This document shows positions 41,085-48,441 of a stretch of DNA of 64,000 nucleotides, piece after piece. Each line of letters begins with the position of its first letter. Positions within the stretch are counted from its first letter, which is position 1. Origin of the DNA: Bradyrhizobium sp. 139 (GTDB lineage Bacteria > Pseudomonadota > Alphaproteobacteria > Rhizobiales > Xanthobacteraceae); assembly GCF_023074175.1 (NCBI RefSeq), contig NZ_JADPKS010000173.1, positions 100,521 to 164,520 of the forward strand, given 5' to 3'. Made by a program: the position numbers and the translations under genes. The notes under the pieces were generated by a model that was not told the origin of the DNA, did no database searches, and was given only the letters and a program-made list of their open reading frames with translations.

Positions 41085-41485
41085 ATGTCCGCCGTAGATG
41101 CCGTAGATTATGGCCGGGAAGCGCTCGACTTCATTGAGGGGCTTGGAGCCCATACCAAGGGTTCCGGACGCCATGGACGCGCTTGCAACCGCGTTCGGCC
41201 GGTACGGCTTCGAACATATCATCGCAACGGGCTTGCCGAATCCCGATCAGCGTTTTTCCCAGATGGTGCTCGCCAAGACGTGGCCGGCGGAGTGGTTCAG
41301 CCTCTACACCCAAAAGAGCTGCGACCGTGTCGCTCCCGTGATCCGCAAATGCCGGCAGAGAGGTACTGAGCATCACGCAACGCACCGCGGAAGAACATCT
41401 TGCAACTGTTGCGCGCAAACTCGGCGCCGTCAACCGGACGCATGCGGTCGCGACCGCGATCCGCCACAGACTCATCAATCCCTGA
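41085..41485 (+). pseudogene. bjaR: LuxR-family regulator remnant (BjaR1-like)
   Basis: Three frames are needed to read this gene. It opens MSAVDAVDYGREALDFIEGL, then shifts by an extra G near 41158 into VPDAMDALATAFGRYGFEHI and NPDQRFSQMVLAKTWPAEWF, through APVIRKCRQ (autoinducer domain start). It then jumps, near 41365, directly to the last part of the DNA-binding helix: LSITQRTAEEHLATVARKLG, ending RHRLINP. About 320 bases coding for the rest of the ligand domain and most of the HTH are missing compared with about 240-residue relatives. It cannot encode a working regulator. Similarity is to isovaleryl-HSL receptor BjaR1 of Bradyrhizobium. Confidence 0.88.
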
Positions 41486-41491
41486 AATCCT

Positions 41492-41518
41492 CGCCTACTG
41501 GGAATTTCCCAGTAGGCG
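41492..41518. promoter_or_regulatory. Perfect 27-bp palindrome, lux-box-like element
   Basis: CGCCTACTGGGAA (41492-41504) is inverted as TTCCCAGTAGGCG (41506-41518) around a single T. It lies between the luxR remnant and the luxI homologue, where a lux box for autoinduction is expected, about 52 bp upstream of the luxI start. A T-run soon after (41527-41531) also allows a terminator reading for luxR. Confidence 0.7.
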
Positions 41519-41569
41519 GCTCTGCCTTTTTCGCTGAGGCTTCCCTCATTTCAAGCCATGGGGGAGTTC

Positions 41570-42225
41570 ATGATTCATGTGATTTCTGCCGTCAACCGGC
41601 ACCTCTACGAGGACGTCCTCCAACAGCATTTTCGGGTTCGTCAGCAGATTCTTGTCGAGGAGCGGAAATGGGAGGCGCTCCGCAAGCCGATGGCCGCGAG
41701 GTCGATACCTACGACAATGAGGACGCGGTCTATCTGCTGGCTCTCGAAAACTGCCGGGTGCTCGGCGGCTCCCGCCTGTATCCGACAACCAAGCCGACGT
41801 TGATGAGCGAGGTCTTCCCGCATCTCGCCGCGGTGCGCGGTTGCCCCTCGGACCCGCTGGTCTGGGAGTGGTCGCGCTTCTTCGTCTCGCGCGAGCGCCG
41901 CGACGGCGCGTTCAATCTGCAATTGATGGCGGCAGCGCAGGAGTTCTGTCTCGATCAGGGCATCGAGCGTCTCTGTCTCGTCATGGAGACCTGGTGGTTG
42001 CCGCGCTTCCACGACATCGGATTCATCGTTACGCCGCTGGGATTGCCGACGCTGGTCGAGCATTCCTGGACCATGGCGGCAACAATCGAGGTCCATCAGG
42101 AATCGCTCGATGTCGTATGTGACCGTATCGGGATGACGAACATCGTCCAGCAGGACGGTCCGCGTATCGACCGCATCGCCCGTGCCAACCTCTGCGGCCT
42201 CGCCGCGCAACCAAAGAGCGCCTGA
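41570..42225 (+). pseudogene. bjaI: LuxI-family acyl-homoserine-lactone synthase, frameshifted (BjaI-like)
   Basis: The N-terminus MIHVISAVNRHLYEDVLQQH and RQQILVEERKWEALRK has the LuxI hallmarks (Arg, Phe, Trp of the SAM site). Near 41685 a single base is missing, and the protein resumes in another frame as DGREVDTYDNEDAVYLLALE, WSRFFVSRERRDGAFNLQLM, ending AAQPKSA. Restored length would be about 218 residues, as in BjaI, which makes isovaleryl-HSL in Bradyrhizobium. As given, the reading frame is broken after about 40 residues. A homopolymer sequencing error is possible for this gene, but its luxR partner has a large real deletion. Confidence 0.88.
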
Positions 42226-42226
42226 G

Positions 42227-42445
42227 ATGTCGAGCATGATGCGGGACAGCCAGATCATGGCGCAGACCGAGAACGAAAATCTCGGCTACATGTCCGACAT
42301 GGCGCTCGAGCTGGCGCAGATGGCGGAAGACACCGGATTGGCGACCCTCGCCTATCTGTTCCGGATGGCGGCACTGGAAGCCGCGACGGTCAACAGCGTG
42401 CTTTCCGAGCCGGATGATCTTCCCCGGCAGATGACGTCACACTAG
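42227..42445 (+). CDS. Small protein downstream of luxI
   Basis: This 72-residue protein (MSSMMRDSQIMAQTENENLG, YMSDMALELAQMAEDTGLAT, LAYLFRMAALEAATVNSVL) begins one base after the luxI stop and is predicted helical. A conserved small ORF follows bjaI in relatives as I recall it, so it is likely a genuine gene of the former quorum-sensing operon. Internal ATGs at 42236 and 42239 are alternative starts. Function unknown; its frame is intact while both luxR and luxI are broken. Confidence 0.65.
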   Translation: MSSMMRDSQIMAQTENENLGYMSDMALELAQMAEDTGLATLAYLFRMAALEAATVNSVLSEPDDLPRQMTSH

Positions 42446-42554
42446 ACGCCTTCTCTACATTACGTCGACATTCGCGCCCTTTCCCCGGCATGCCGGGGGG
42501 GAGAGGGTGATCGCTTGGGTGCGGCAGGTTGCCCCATCTGCACGGCAGCCTTCT

Positions 42555-42609
42555 TGCACGGCTTGCATGGCCAATTTCGATCGCATGCACCGGCATGCAA
42601 CAAAGTGCA
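42555..42609. promoter_or_regulatory. Array of five TGCA boxes, predicted BoxR operator
   Basis: TGCA occurs at 42555, 42564, 42586, 42596 and 42606. The last three are spaced exactly 10 bp (TGCA-N6-TGCA-N6-TGCA), one helical turn. GCATGCACCGGCATGC within it is a near-palindrome. BzdR/BoxR regulators recognise TGCA repeats, and a TGCA-N6-TGCA palindrome also precedes boxC. The array lies 143-197 bp upstream of livH in a 306-bp gap (42446-42751) with no other gene. Confidence 0.65.
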
Positions 42610-42751
42610 TGTTTGGTGTCAAATCGCTCTTGCCTCGGAACGATACTGCCATTACCCATTTTTCGGCCTTGAAGAGGCAGGGGGGCTCTTTCACTGATGG
42701 CGACCGTGTTCGAACATCGGCGCGACGCTGCGTGCGCCTGAAAGAGTTTTG

Positions 42752-43669
42752 ATGCTGCTCGTCGTCGAACAGTTCCTGAACGGATTGCAGTTCGGTCTGC
42801 TCCTGTTCCTGCTCGCCGCCGGCCTGACGCTGGTGTTCGGGATCATGGATCTCGTCAACCTCGCGCACGGCTCGCTCTACATGATGGGCGCCTATTTCGC
42901 CGCGACTTTTGCGGCCTGGACCGGCAGCTTCCTGCTCGGCGCGCTGCTTGCGCTCGGCGCCACGCTGGTGCTGGGCATCGTGCTCGAAATGGGCGCGCTG
43001 CGGCATCTCTATGGACGCGACCATCTCGACCACGTGCTCGCGACCTTCGGCCTGATCCTGTTCTTCAATGAAGCCGTGCGGCTGATCTGGGGTCCGGCCG
43101 GCCTCGCGCTGCCGCTGCCGGCCTGGCTTACCGTGCCGGTGCCGATCCTGCCGGGCATCCACTATCCCGCCTATCGCCTCGCCATCATCGTGGTGGCGCT
43201 GCTGGTCGCGCTGCTGCTCTATCTCGGCGTGATGCGCACCCGCATCGGCATGCTGATCCGCGCCGGCGCCTCCAACCGTGAGATGATCGGTGCGCTCGGC
43301 ATCAACATCAAGCTGCTCTATACGCTGGTGTTCGGCCTGGGCGCCGCGCTCGCCGGCCTCGCCGGCCTGATGCAGGCGCCGATCCTCACCGTGCAGATCG
43401 GCATGGGCGAGAACATCCTGATCCTCGCCTTTGTCATCATCGTGATCGGCGGCATCGGCTCGATCCGCGGCGCGTTCCTCGCCGCGATCTTCGTCGGCAT
43501 GGTCGACACGCTCGGCCGCGCCTTCCTGCCGAACCTGTTGCGTCAGGTGCTGAGCGGCGCCGCGGCCTCCACCGCCGCGCCCGCGCTGTCGTCCATGCTG
43601 ATCTATCTGTTGATGGCGATCGTGCTGGTGGTTCGGCCGGAGGGGCTGTTTCCGGCCAACCGTCGATGA
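42752..43669 (+). CDS. livH: Liv-type ABC permease (LivH), second system
   Basis: This 305-residue permease has LivH features: LTLVFGIMDLVNLAHGSLYM and the coupling region MRTRIGMLIRAGASNREMIG, then GIGSIRGAFLAAIFVGMVDT. It heads a tight operon livH-livM-livG-livF with overlapping genes. No binding protein gene is in the operon. The upstream TGCA array suggests control by BoxR and therefore uptake of benzoate or a related aromatic acid. Confidence 0.92.
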   Translation: MLLVVEQFLNGLQFGLLLFLLAAGLTLVFGIMDLVNLAHGSLYMMGAYFAATFAAWTGSFLLGALLALGATLVLGIVLEMGALRHLYGRDHLDHVLATFGLILFFNEAVRLIWGPAGLALPLPAWLTVPVPILPGIHYPAYRLAIIVVALLVALLLYLGVMRTRIGMLIRAGASNREMIGALGINIKLLYTLVFGLGAALAGLAGLMQAPILTVQIGMGENILILAFVIIVIGGIGSIRGAFLAAIFVGMVDTLGRAFLPNLLRQVLSGAAASTAAPALSSMLIYLLMAIVLVVRPEGLFPANRR

Positions 43670-44610
43670 AGGCTTTCACTGTGAGCAAGGCCGCCACGGC
43701 CCTGATGCTGGCGGGCCTCGTGCTGCTGCCGCTCTATTCGCAGCTCTCCGGCAACATCTTCATCCTGACGCTGTTCACCCGCATCGTCATCCTGGCGCTG
43801 GCGGCCGCGAGCCTCAACCTCATCATGGGTTTTGGCGGCATGATGAGCTTCGGCCACGCTGCCTATCTCGGCATCGGCGGCTACGCGGTCGGGATGCTGG
43901 CACAGGAAGGTGTCGGCTCCGGCTACATCCAGTTCCCGGTCGCGCTCGCGGCCTCCGCGCTCTACGCACTGGTGATCGGCGCGCTCTCCTTGCGCACCCG
44001 CGGCGTCTATTTCATCATGATCACGCTGGCCTTTGCGCAGATGGCCTATTACGTCGCTTCGGGCCTCGCACGTTACGGCGGCGACGACGGCCTCACCGTC
44101 TACAAGCGCAGCGACTTTTCCGGGCTGATCAATCTCGGCAATCGCACGCAGTTCTATTATCTCTGCCTCGCCTGCGTGTTTGCCGTGATTGTCCTGATCT
44201 GGCGCATCGCCAATTCGCGCTTCGGCCTCGTCTTGCAAGGCCTGCGCTCCAACGAGCAGCGCATGCAGGCGATCGGCTTTCCGGCCAAACGCTATCAGCT
44301 CGTCTGCTTCGTCATTTCCGGCATGATGTGCGGGCTGGCCGGCGCGCTGCTTGCCAACAATACTGATTTCATCAGTCCGGCCGTGATGTACTGGACCCGC
44401 TCCGGCGACCTCATGGTGATGGTCATCCTCGGCGGCATGGGCACGCTGTTCGGCCCGGTCATGGGTGCGGTTGTGTATCTGCTGCTGGAAGAATTCCTGT
44501 CGCAAATCACCGAATACTGGGCGCTGATCATGGGCCCGCTGTTGCTGCTGATCGTGCTGTTCGGCCGCGGCGGCATCATGGGCGCGCTCGGGAGGGTTGG
44601 CCGTGGCTGA
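43666..44610 (+). CDS. livM: Liv-type ABC permease (LivM), second system
   Basis: This 314-residue permease has LivM features: ASLNLIMGFGGMMSFGHAAY, LSLRTRGVYFIMITLAFAQM, and FGLVLQGLRSNEQRMQAIGF. It overlaps livH by 4 bases (ATGA) and livG at its end. It pairs with LivH to form the pore. Confidence 0.92.
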   Translation: MKAFTVSKAATALMLAGLVLLPLYSQLSGNIFILTLFTRIVILALAAASLNLIMGFGGMMSFGHAAYLGIGGYAVGMLAQEGVGSGYIQFPVALAASALYALVIGALSLRTRGVYFIMITLAFAQMAYYVASGLARYGGDDGLTVYKRSDFSGLINLGNRTQFYYLCLACVFAVIVLIWRIANSRFGLVLQGLRSNEQRMQAIGFPAKRYQLVCFVISGMMCGLAGALLANNTDFISPAVMYWTRSGDLMVMVILGGMGTLFGPVMGAVVYLLLEEFLSQITEYWALIMGPLLLLIVLFGRGGIMGALGRVGRG

Positions 44611-45370
44611 ACCGCTGCTCCGCGTCGAAAAGCTGGTGCGCCGCTTTGGCGGCATCATCGCGACGGACAACGTTTCGCTCGACGTCGCGGCCGGCGAACT
44701 GCACGCCATCATCGGCCCGAACGGCGCCGGCAAAACCACGCTGATCAGCCAGCTCACCGGGCACCTCGAACCGCATTCCGGCAGCGTCTCGCTGGGCGGC
44801 CGCGATATCACTTATCTGCCGGCCTATCGCCGCTGCGCGCTGGGCCTGGCGCGTTCGTTCCAGATCACCTCGTTGCTGCTCGACTTCACCGCCGCCGACA
44901 ATGTCGCGCTGGCGGCGCAGGCGCATGCCGGCACGTCGTTCCGATTCTTCGCCAATGCGCGCAAGGAGAAGGGCCTGCGCGATGCCGCGCATGCTGCGCT
45001 CGACCGTGTCGGCTTGCTGCACCGCGCCGACATCGTGGTGAGCAGGCTCAGCCATGGCGAGCGGCGCGAACTCGAGCTTGCGGTCGCGCTCGCGAGTAAG
45101 CCGAAGCTCTTGCTGCTCGACGAGCCGATGGCGGGCCTCGGCGTCACCGAGTCACAGCGCATGGTGAAACTGCTCCAGGAGCTGCGCAAGGAGGTCTCGA
45201 TCGTGCTGGTCGAGCACGACATGCCGGCGGTGTTCGCGCTCGCCGACCGTATCTCGGTGCTGGTCTATGGCCGCGTCATCGCCTCGGGCGATCCGGCCGC
45301 GATCCGCGCCAACGACGACGTCAAGCGCGCCTATCTCGGCGACCAGCACGTGGTGACACACCATGGCTGA
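44603..45370 (+). CDS. livG: Liv-type ABC ATPase (LivG), second system
   Basis: This ATPase of about 255 residues has Walker A GPNGAGKTT, LGLARSFQITSLLLDFTAAD, signature LSHGERRELELAVALA and Walker B LLLLDEPMAGLG. GTG 44603 is preferred: GGAGG lies 7 bases upstream, too close to the alternative TTG at 44597. It overlaps livM by 8 bases and livF by 8 bases. Confidence 0.92.
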   Translation: MAEPLLRVEKLVRRFGGIIATDNVSLDVAAGELHAIIGPNGAGKTTLISQLTGHLEPHSGSVSLGGRDITYLPAYRRCALGLARSFQITSLLLDFTAADNVALAAQAHAGTSFRFFANARKEKGLRDAAHAALDRVGLLHRADIVVSRLSHGERRELELAVALASKPKLLLLDEPMAGLGVTESQRMVKLLQELRKEVSIVLVEHDMPAVFALADRISVLVYGRVIASGDPAAIRANDDVKRAYLGDQHVVTHHG

Positions 45371-46076
45371 CGCGCTGCTCGACGTCGACGGCATCGAGAC
45401 CTGCTACGGCCTCTCCCAGGTGCTGTTCGGCCTGTCGCTGTCGATCAGGCCGGGCGAGATGATCTCGCTGATGGGCCGCAACGGCATGGGCAAGACCACG
45501 ACCATCCGCTCCATCATGGGCCTGACGCCGGCCCGCGCCGGCAGCATCCGCTTTGCGGGCGCCGAGGTGCGACAATTGCCATCGTATCGGATCGCCAAGC
45601 TCGGTGTCGGCCTCGTCCCCGAGGGACGCCAGATCTTCCCGAACCTCACCGTGCGCGAAAATCTCGTCGCGGCTGCGGCCGATCGCTTCGGCAGCAGCAA
45701 TCCCTGGACGCTGGCCGCCATCTACGTGCTGTTCCCGCGGCTCGCCGAACGCGCCTCGAACATGGGCAACCAGCTCTCCGGCGGCGAGCAGCAGATGCTC
45801 GCGATCGGCCGCGCGCTGATGACCAATCCAAAACTCCTGATCCTGGATGAAGCGACCGAGGGCCTTGCACCGCTGATCCGCGAGGAGATCTGGAATTGCC
45901 TGTCGCTGCTGAAGCGCCGGGGACAGTCGATCCTGGTCGTCGACAAGAACGTCGACCACCTGGCCCGCATCTGCGACCGTCACACCATCATCGAGCGCGG
46001 CAAGACGGTGTGGAGCGGCACGTCGGACCAGTTGATGGCCGAGCCGGATTTGCAGCACAAATATCTGGGAATTTAG
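45363..46076 (+). CDS. livF: Liv-type ABC ATPase (LivF), second system
   Basis: This 237-residue ATPase has Walker A GRNGMGKTT, the LivF marker GLVPEGRQIFPNLTVRENLV, signature LSGGEQQMLAIGRAL and Walker B LLILDEATEGLAP. The Walker B glutamate region reads DEATEG rather than the common DEPSEG, a minor variant. It closes the operon. Confidence 0.92.
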   Translation: MADALLDVDGIETCYGLSQVLFGLSLSIRPGEMISLMGRNGMGKTTTIRSIMGLTPARAGSIRFAGAEVRQLPSYRIAKLGVGLVPEGRQIFPNLTVRENLVAAAADRFGSSNPWTLAAIYVLFPRLAERASNMGNQLSGGEQQMLAIGRALMTNPKLLILDEATEGLAPLIREEIWNCLSLLKRRGQSILVVDKNVDHLARICDRHTIIERGKTVWSGTSDQLMAEPDLQHKYLGI

Positions 46077-46113
46077 ACGCTCGGCCAGTGAGGGGCAGTC
46101 GCTCCGCAGCCTC

Positions 46114-46186
46114 GTCATTGGCAGCCAAGCAATCCAGAATCTTTCCGCGGTGGCAGTCTGGATCGCTTCGCGTCGCCCGCAATGAC
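46114..46186. repeat. Intergenic palindromic repeat, family C
   Basis: GTCATTG is inverted as CAATGAC, with AAGCAATCCAGA and TCTGGATCGC in the arms, as in the copy at 25555-25640. It lies after livF and may act as a bidirectional terminator. Confidence 0.8.
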
Positions 46187-46207
46187 GGAGGAGAGAGCTC
46201 GGCGCTC

Positions 46208-46584
46208 TCACCAATAAATCCCGTGGCGGTGCAGTTCGCGGATCACGCGTGCGTCGACTGACGGATTGCGGTGCTTCGGCTTGGTTGGTTCGCTCGCGCT
46301 TGCAGCAGGCGTAACAGTAGACTGAGCGGGCGTTGTGACGGTTGGCGCGGCGGCCGTTGATGCCGACGCGGCAGGCGTGGTTGACGTCGGTGTTGCGGTC
46401 ACCGTCTGCACGGTCATGGCCGCCGGCGGCGTCGGCGCCTGGACTGTCTGTGGCGCACCGGTGGCTGGCTGCTCGGTTGCCTGGTGGTTCGCGTTGCTGG
46501 CCGCCAGGCTCAGGCTCCGCGGGTGCCGGCATGGACTTGGGTTGCGAGCAGCGATATCGCTGCGATCAGGATCAGCTTGCGCAT
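46208..46584 (-). pseudogene. Exported Ala/Thr/Pro-rich small protein with apparent 2-bp frameshift
   Basis: Translation from ATG 46584 gives a good signal peptide (MRKLILIAAISLLATQVHA) and stops after GTRGA. The adjacent frame continues as SLSLAASNANHQATEQPATG and runs through a T/A/P-rich region to a conserved-looking basic C-terminus, KHRNPSVDARVIRELHRHGI then YW. The text around 46530 reads CCCGCGGAGC, where CCCGGAGC would join both halves as GTRSLSLAAS, so two extra bases are likely. Small rhizobial exported proteins ending in ELHRHGIYW exist in my recollection. Function is unknown. A shorter internal start would leave no signal peptide. Confidence 0.55.
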
Positions 46585-46874
46585 AAAAATCCCATTACCG
46601 GTCAATCCGTCTTACCTAAATTCGCTGGCCGCTAGCGCGGCGGGCGGCCCATCCCGATTTCGATCAGGGTGGTACGGCAGGACAGGCGATAGATCAGGCT
46701 GAACAATTGGCACCACATGACCGAACTCCATTGTTGATCACGCCAGCCAATCTGCATCCCCCGTCTTTCCGGCGGTTTTCGAGGGAAGTGGAAAATGGCT
46801 TCGTCGGGAGCGGTGAAATGTCGTCGGAACAGAGCGGACGAAGTCGCCTCACGGGGAGGTGAGGCGTATCTCAG

Positions 46875-48311
46875 TCAAAACACCTCGAAATACTCGCGGT
46901 GCTCCCAGTCGGTCACCTCGGAGAGGAAGCGGTCGATCTCGGCGTTCTTGATGTGGGTGTAGTAGTCGACGAACTCCGCGCCGAGCTTTTCGCGGAAAAA
47001 CGGATCGTCCTTCAGCGCGCCGACGGCCTCGCGCAAGGATTTCGGCAGCAGCGGCGCTTTGGTCTCGTAGGGCGTGTCGGCCGACGGGCCGGGATCGAGC
47101 TTGCGGTCGACGCCATCGAGGCCGCTCAGGATTTGCGAGGCCATGTAGAGATAGGGGTTGGCGGCGGGCTCGCCGACGCGGTTTTCCAGGCGCGTGGCGG
47201 CATCGCCGGCCGCCCCGAGCACGCGGATCATCACGCCGCGGTTGTCGCGGCCCCAGATCGCACGGTCCGGCGCCAGCGAATAGGAGCGGTAGCGCTTGTA
47301 GCCGTTGATGGTCGGGGTGGTGAATAGGGTGGAGGCGCGGGCGTGATCGAGCAGGCCTGCGAGCCAGGCGCGGCCGAACGCGCTGAGCGGTTCGCCGCCG
47401 TCCTTTGCCATAAACAGGTTTTCCCCGTTCGCCCGCGAGACGATCGACTGGTGCAGGTGCCAGCCGCTCGCGAACAGGTTTGGCAGTTTCGGCCGGCACA
47501 TGAAGGTGGCGTGATAGCCGTGGCGGCGCGCGATCTGCTTCACGGCGCTCCGAAACAGCACCATGTTGTCGGCGGCCTCGATTCCCTTCTTCGGCTGGAA
47601 GGTGAATTCGCACTGGCTCGGCCCGAACTCGACCTCGACCGAGCGCAACGGCAGCCCGAGCGCGATGATGTCGCGCCGTAAAATCTCCAGCACCGGCTCC
47701 ATCTGATCGAAGCGCTGCTCGGTGAGGTACTGATAGCCGTGGCTGAGCAGGCTCACCGACGGTGGCGTGCCGGGCTGGCCGGCGTCCTCGGGGCGCATAT
47801 GCGCGTCGTCGAGCTTGAAGATGTGGAATTCGACCTCGAGGCCTGAGACGAAATCGTGGCCGCGACTGCCGAGCTCTTCGAGTATCTTGCGATAGAGGCC
47901 GCGGGTCGCGAACGGCACCGGGCGGCCGTCATTGAAATAGAGATCGCACAGTACCCAGCCCGTGGCTGGCGCCCATGGCAGCACGCGGAACGTGGTGGGA
48001 TCAGCGACCATCAGCACGTCGGCCGCGCCCTCCATCTCCTTCATGCCGAACCCGCCGCCCGATGTGAACACCGGAAACACTGTGCGGTGCGAAGTGTCCT
48101 TGGCGAGCATGGTCGTGGTGATAGAGCAGCCGCTTTCGAGCGAGGCGATCGCCTCGGAGGCGATGATGGTCTTGCCGCGCAAAATGCCGTGCTGGTCCGG
48201 GAAGGCGAGGCGGATGACCTCGAGGTTCTTCTCCGCGACGATGCGGCCCATGCGCGTCGCCGCGTCCTTCTGCTCATCCGACCACAGCGCATGACGCGCA
48301 ACGAAAGTCAC
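46875..48311 (-). CDS. Glutamine-synthetase-family enzyme (gamma-glutamyl-amine ligase-like)
   Basis: This 478-residue protein has the GS catalytic barrel: metal-binding GLEVEFHIF, nucleotide/substrate region ASGWHLHQS, NGYKRYRSYSLAPDRAIWGR and the C-terminal ENRVGEPAANPYLYMAS. It lacks GlnA-type adenylylation features and belongs with GS-like ligases that glutamylate amines (PuuA, GlnT, AtdA1 types). GTG 48311 is supported by GGGGGAG about 8 bases upstream. It lies downstream of a Rieske oxygenase gene on the same strand, the combination used in aniline-type pathways. The true substrate is unknown. Confidence 0.85.
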   Translation of the reverse strand: MTFVARHALWSDEQKDAATRMGRIVAEKNLEVIRLAFPDQHGILRGKTIIASEAIASLESGCSITTTMLAKDTSHRTVFPVFTSGGGFGMKEMEGAADVLMVADPTTFRVLPWAPATGWVLCDLYFNDGRPVPFATRGLYRKILEELGSRGHDFVSGLEVEFHIFKLDDAHMRPEDAGQPGTPPSVSLLSHGYQYLTEQRFDQMEPVLEILRRDIIALGLPLRSVEVEFGPSQCEFTFQPKKGIEAADNMVLFRSAVKQIARRHGYHATFMCRPKLPNLFASGWHLHQSIVSRANGENLFMAKDGGEPLSAFGRAWLAGLLDHARASTLFTTPTINGYKRYRSYSLAPDRAIWGRDNRGVMIRVLGAAGDAATRLENRVGEPAANPYLYMASQILSGLDGVDRKLDPGPSADTPYETKAPLLPKSLREAVGALKDDPFFREKLGAEFVDYYTHIKNAEIDRFLSEVTDWEHREYFEVF

Positions 48312-48331
48312 TTCACCACTCCCCCAACTGC

Positions 48332-48424
48332 CGTAGAGTGGGCAAAGCGAAGCGTGCCCACCGCGTCTATCGTCGTCGCGGAAGCATGGTGGGCACGGCG
48401 CTTTGCGCCTTTGCCCACCCTACG
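48332..48424. repeat. Intergenic palindromic repeat, family D
   Basis: CGTAGAGTGGGCAAAGCGAAG starts and CTTTGCCCACCCTACG ends the element, matching 20881-20970 with changed centre. It separates the Rieske gene from the GS-like gene. Confidence 0.85.
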
Positions 48425-48441
48425 GGTCCGGTGCACGAACA

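Noticed and set aside
41110..42225. A 371-codon open frame suggesting a LuxR-LuxI fusion protein
   Set aside because: The middle part is out-of-frame translation of the HTH end, the palindrome and the luxI start. The conserved segments lie in other frames, so this is a product of frameshifts, not a designed fusion.
45321..46532. A 403-codon minus-strand frame opposite livF extending over the repeat
   Set aside because: It is antisense to livF, crosses a family C repeat and has no coherent protein features.
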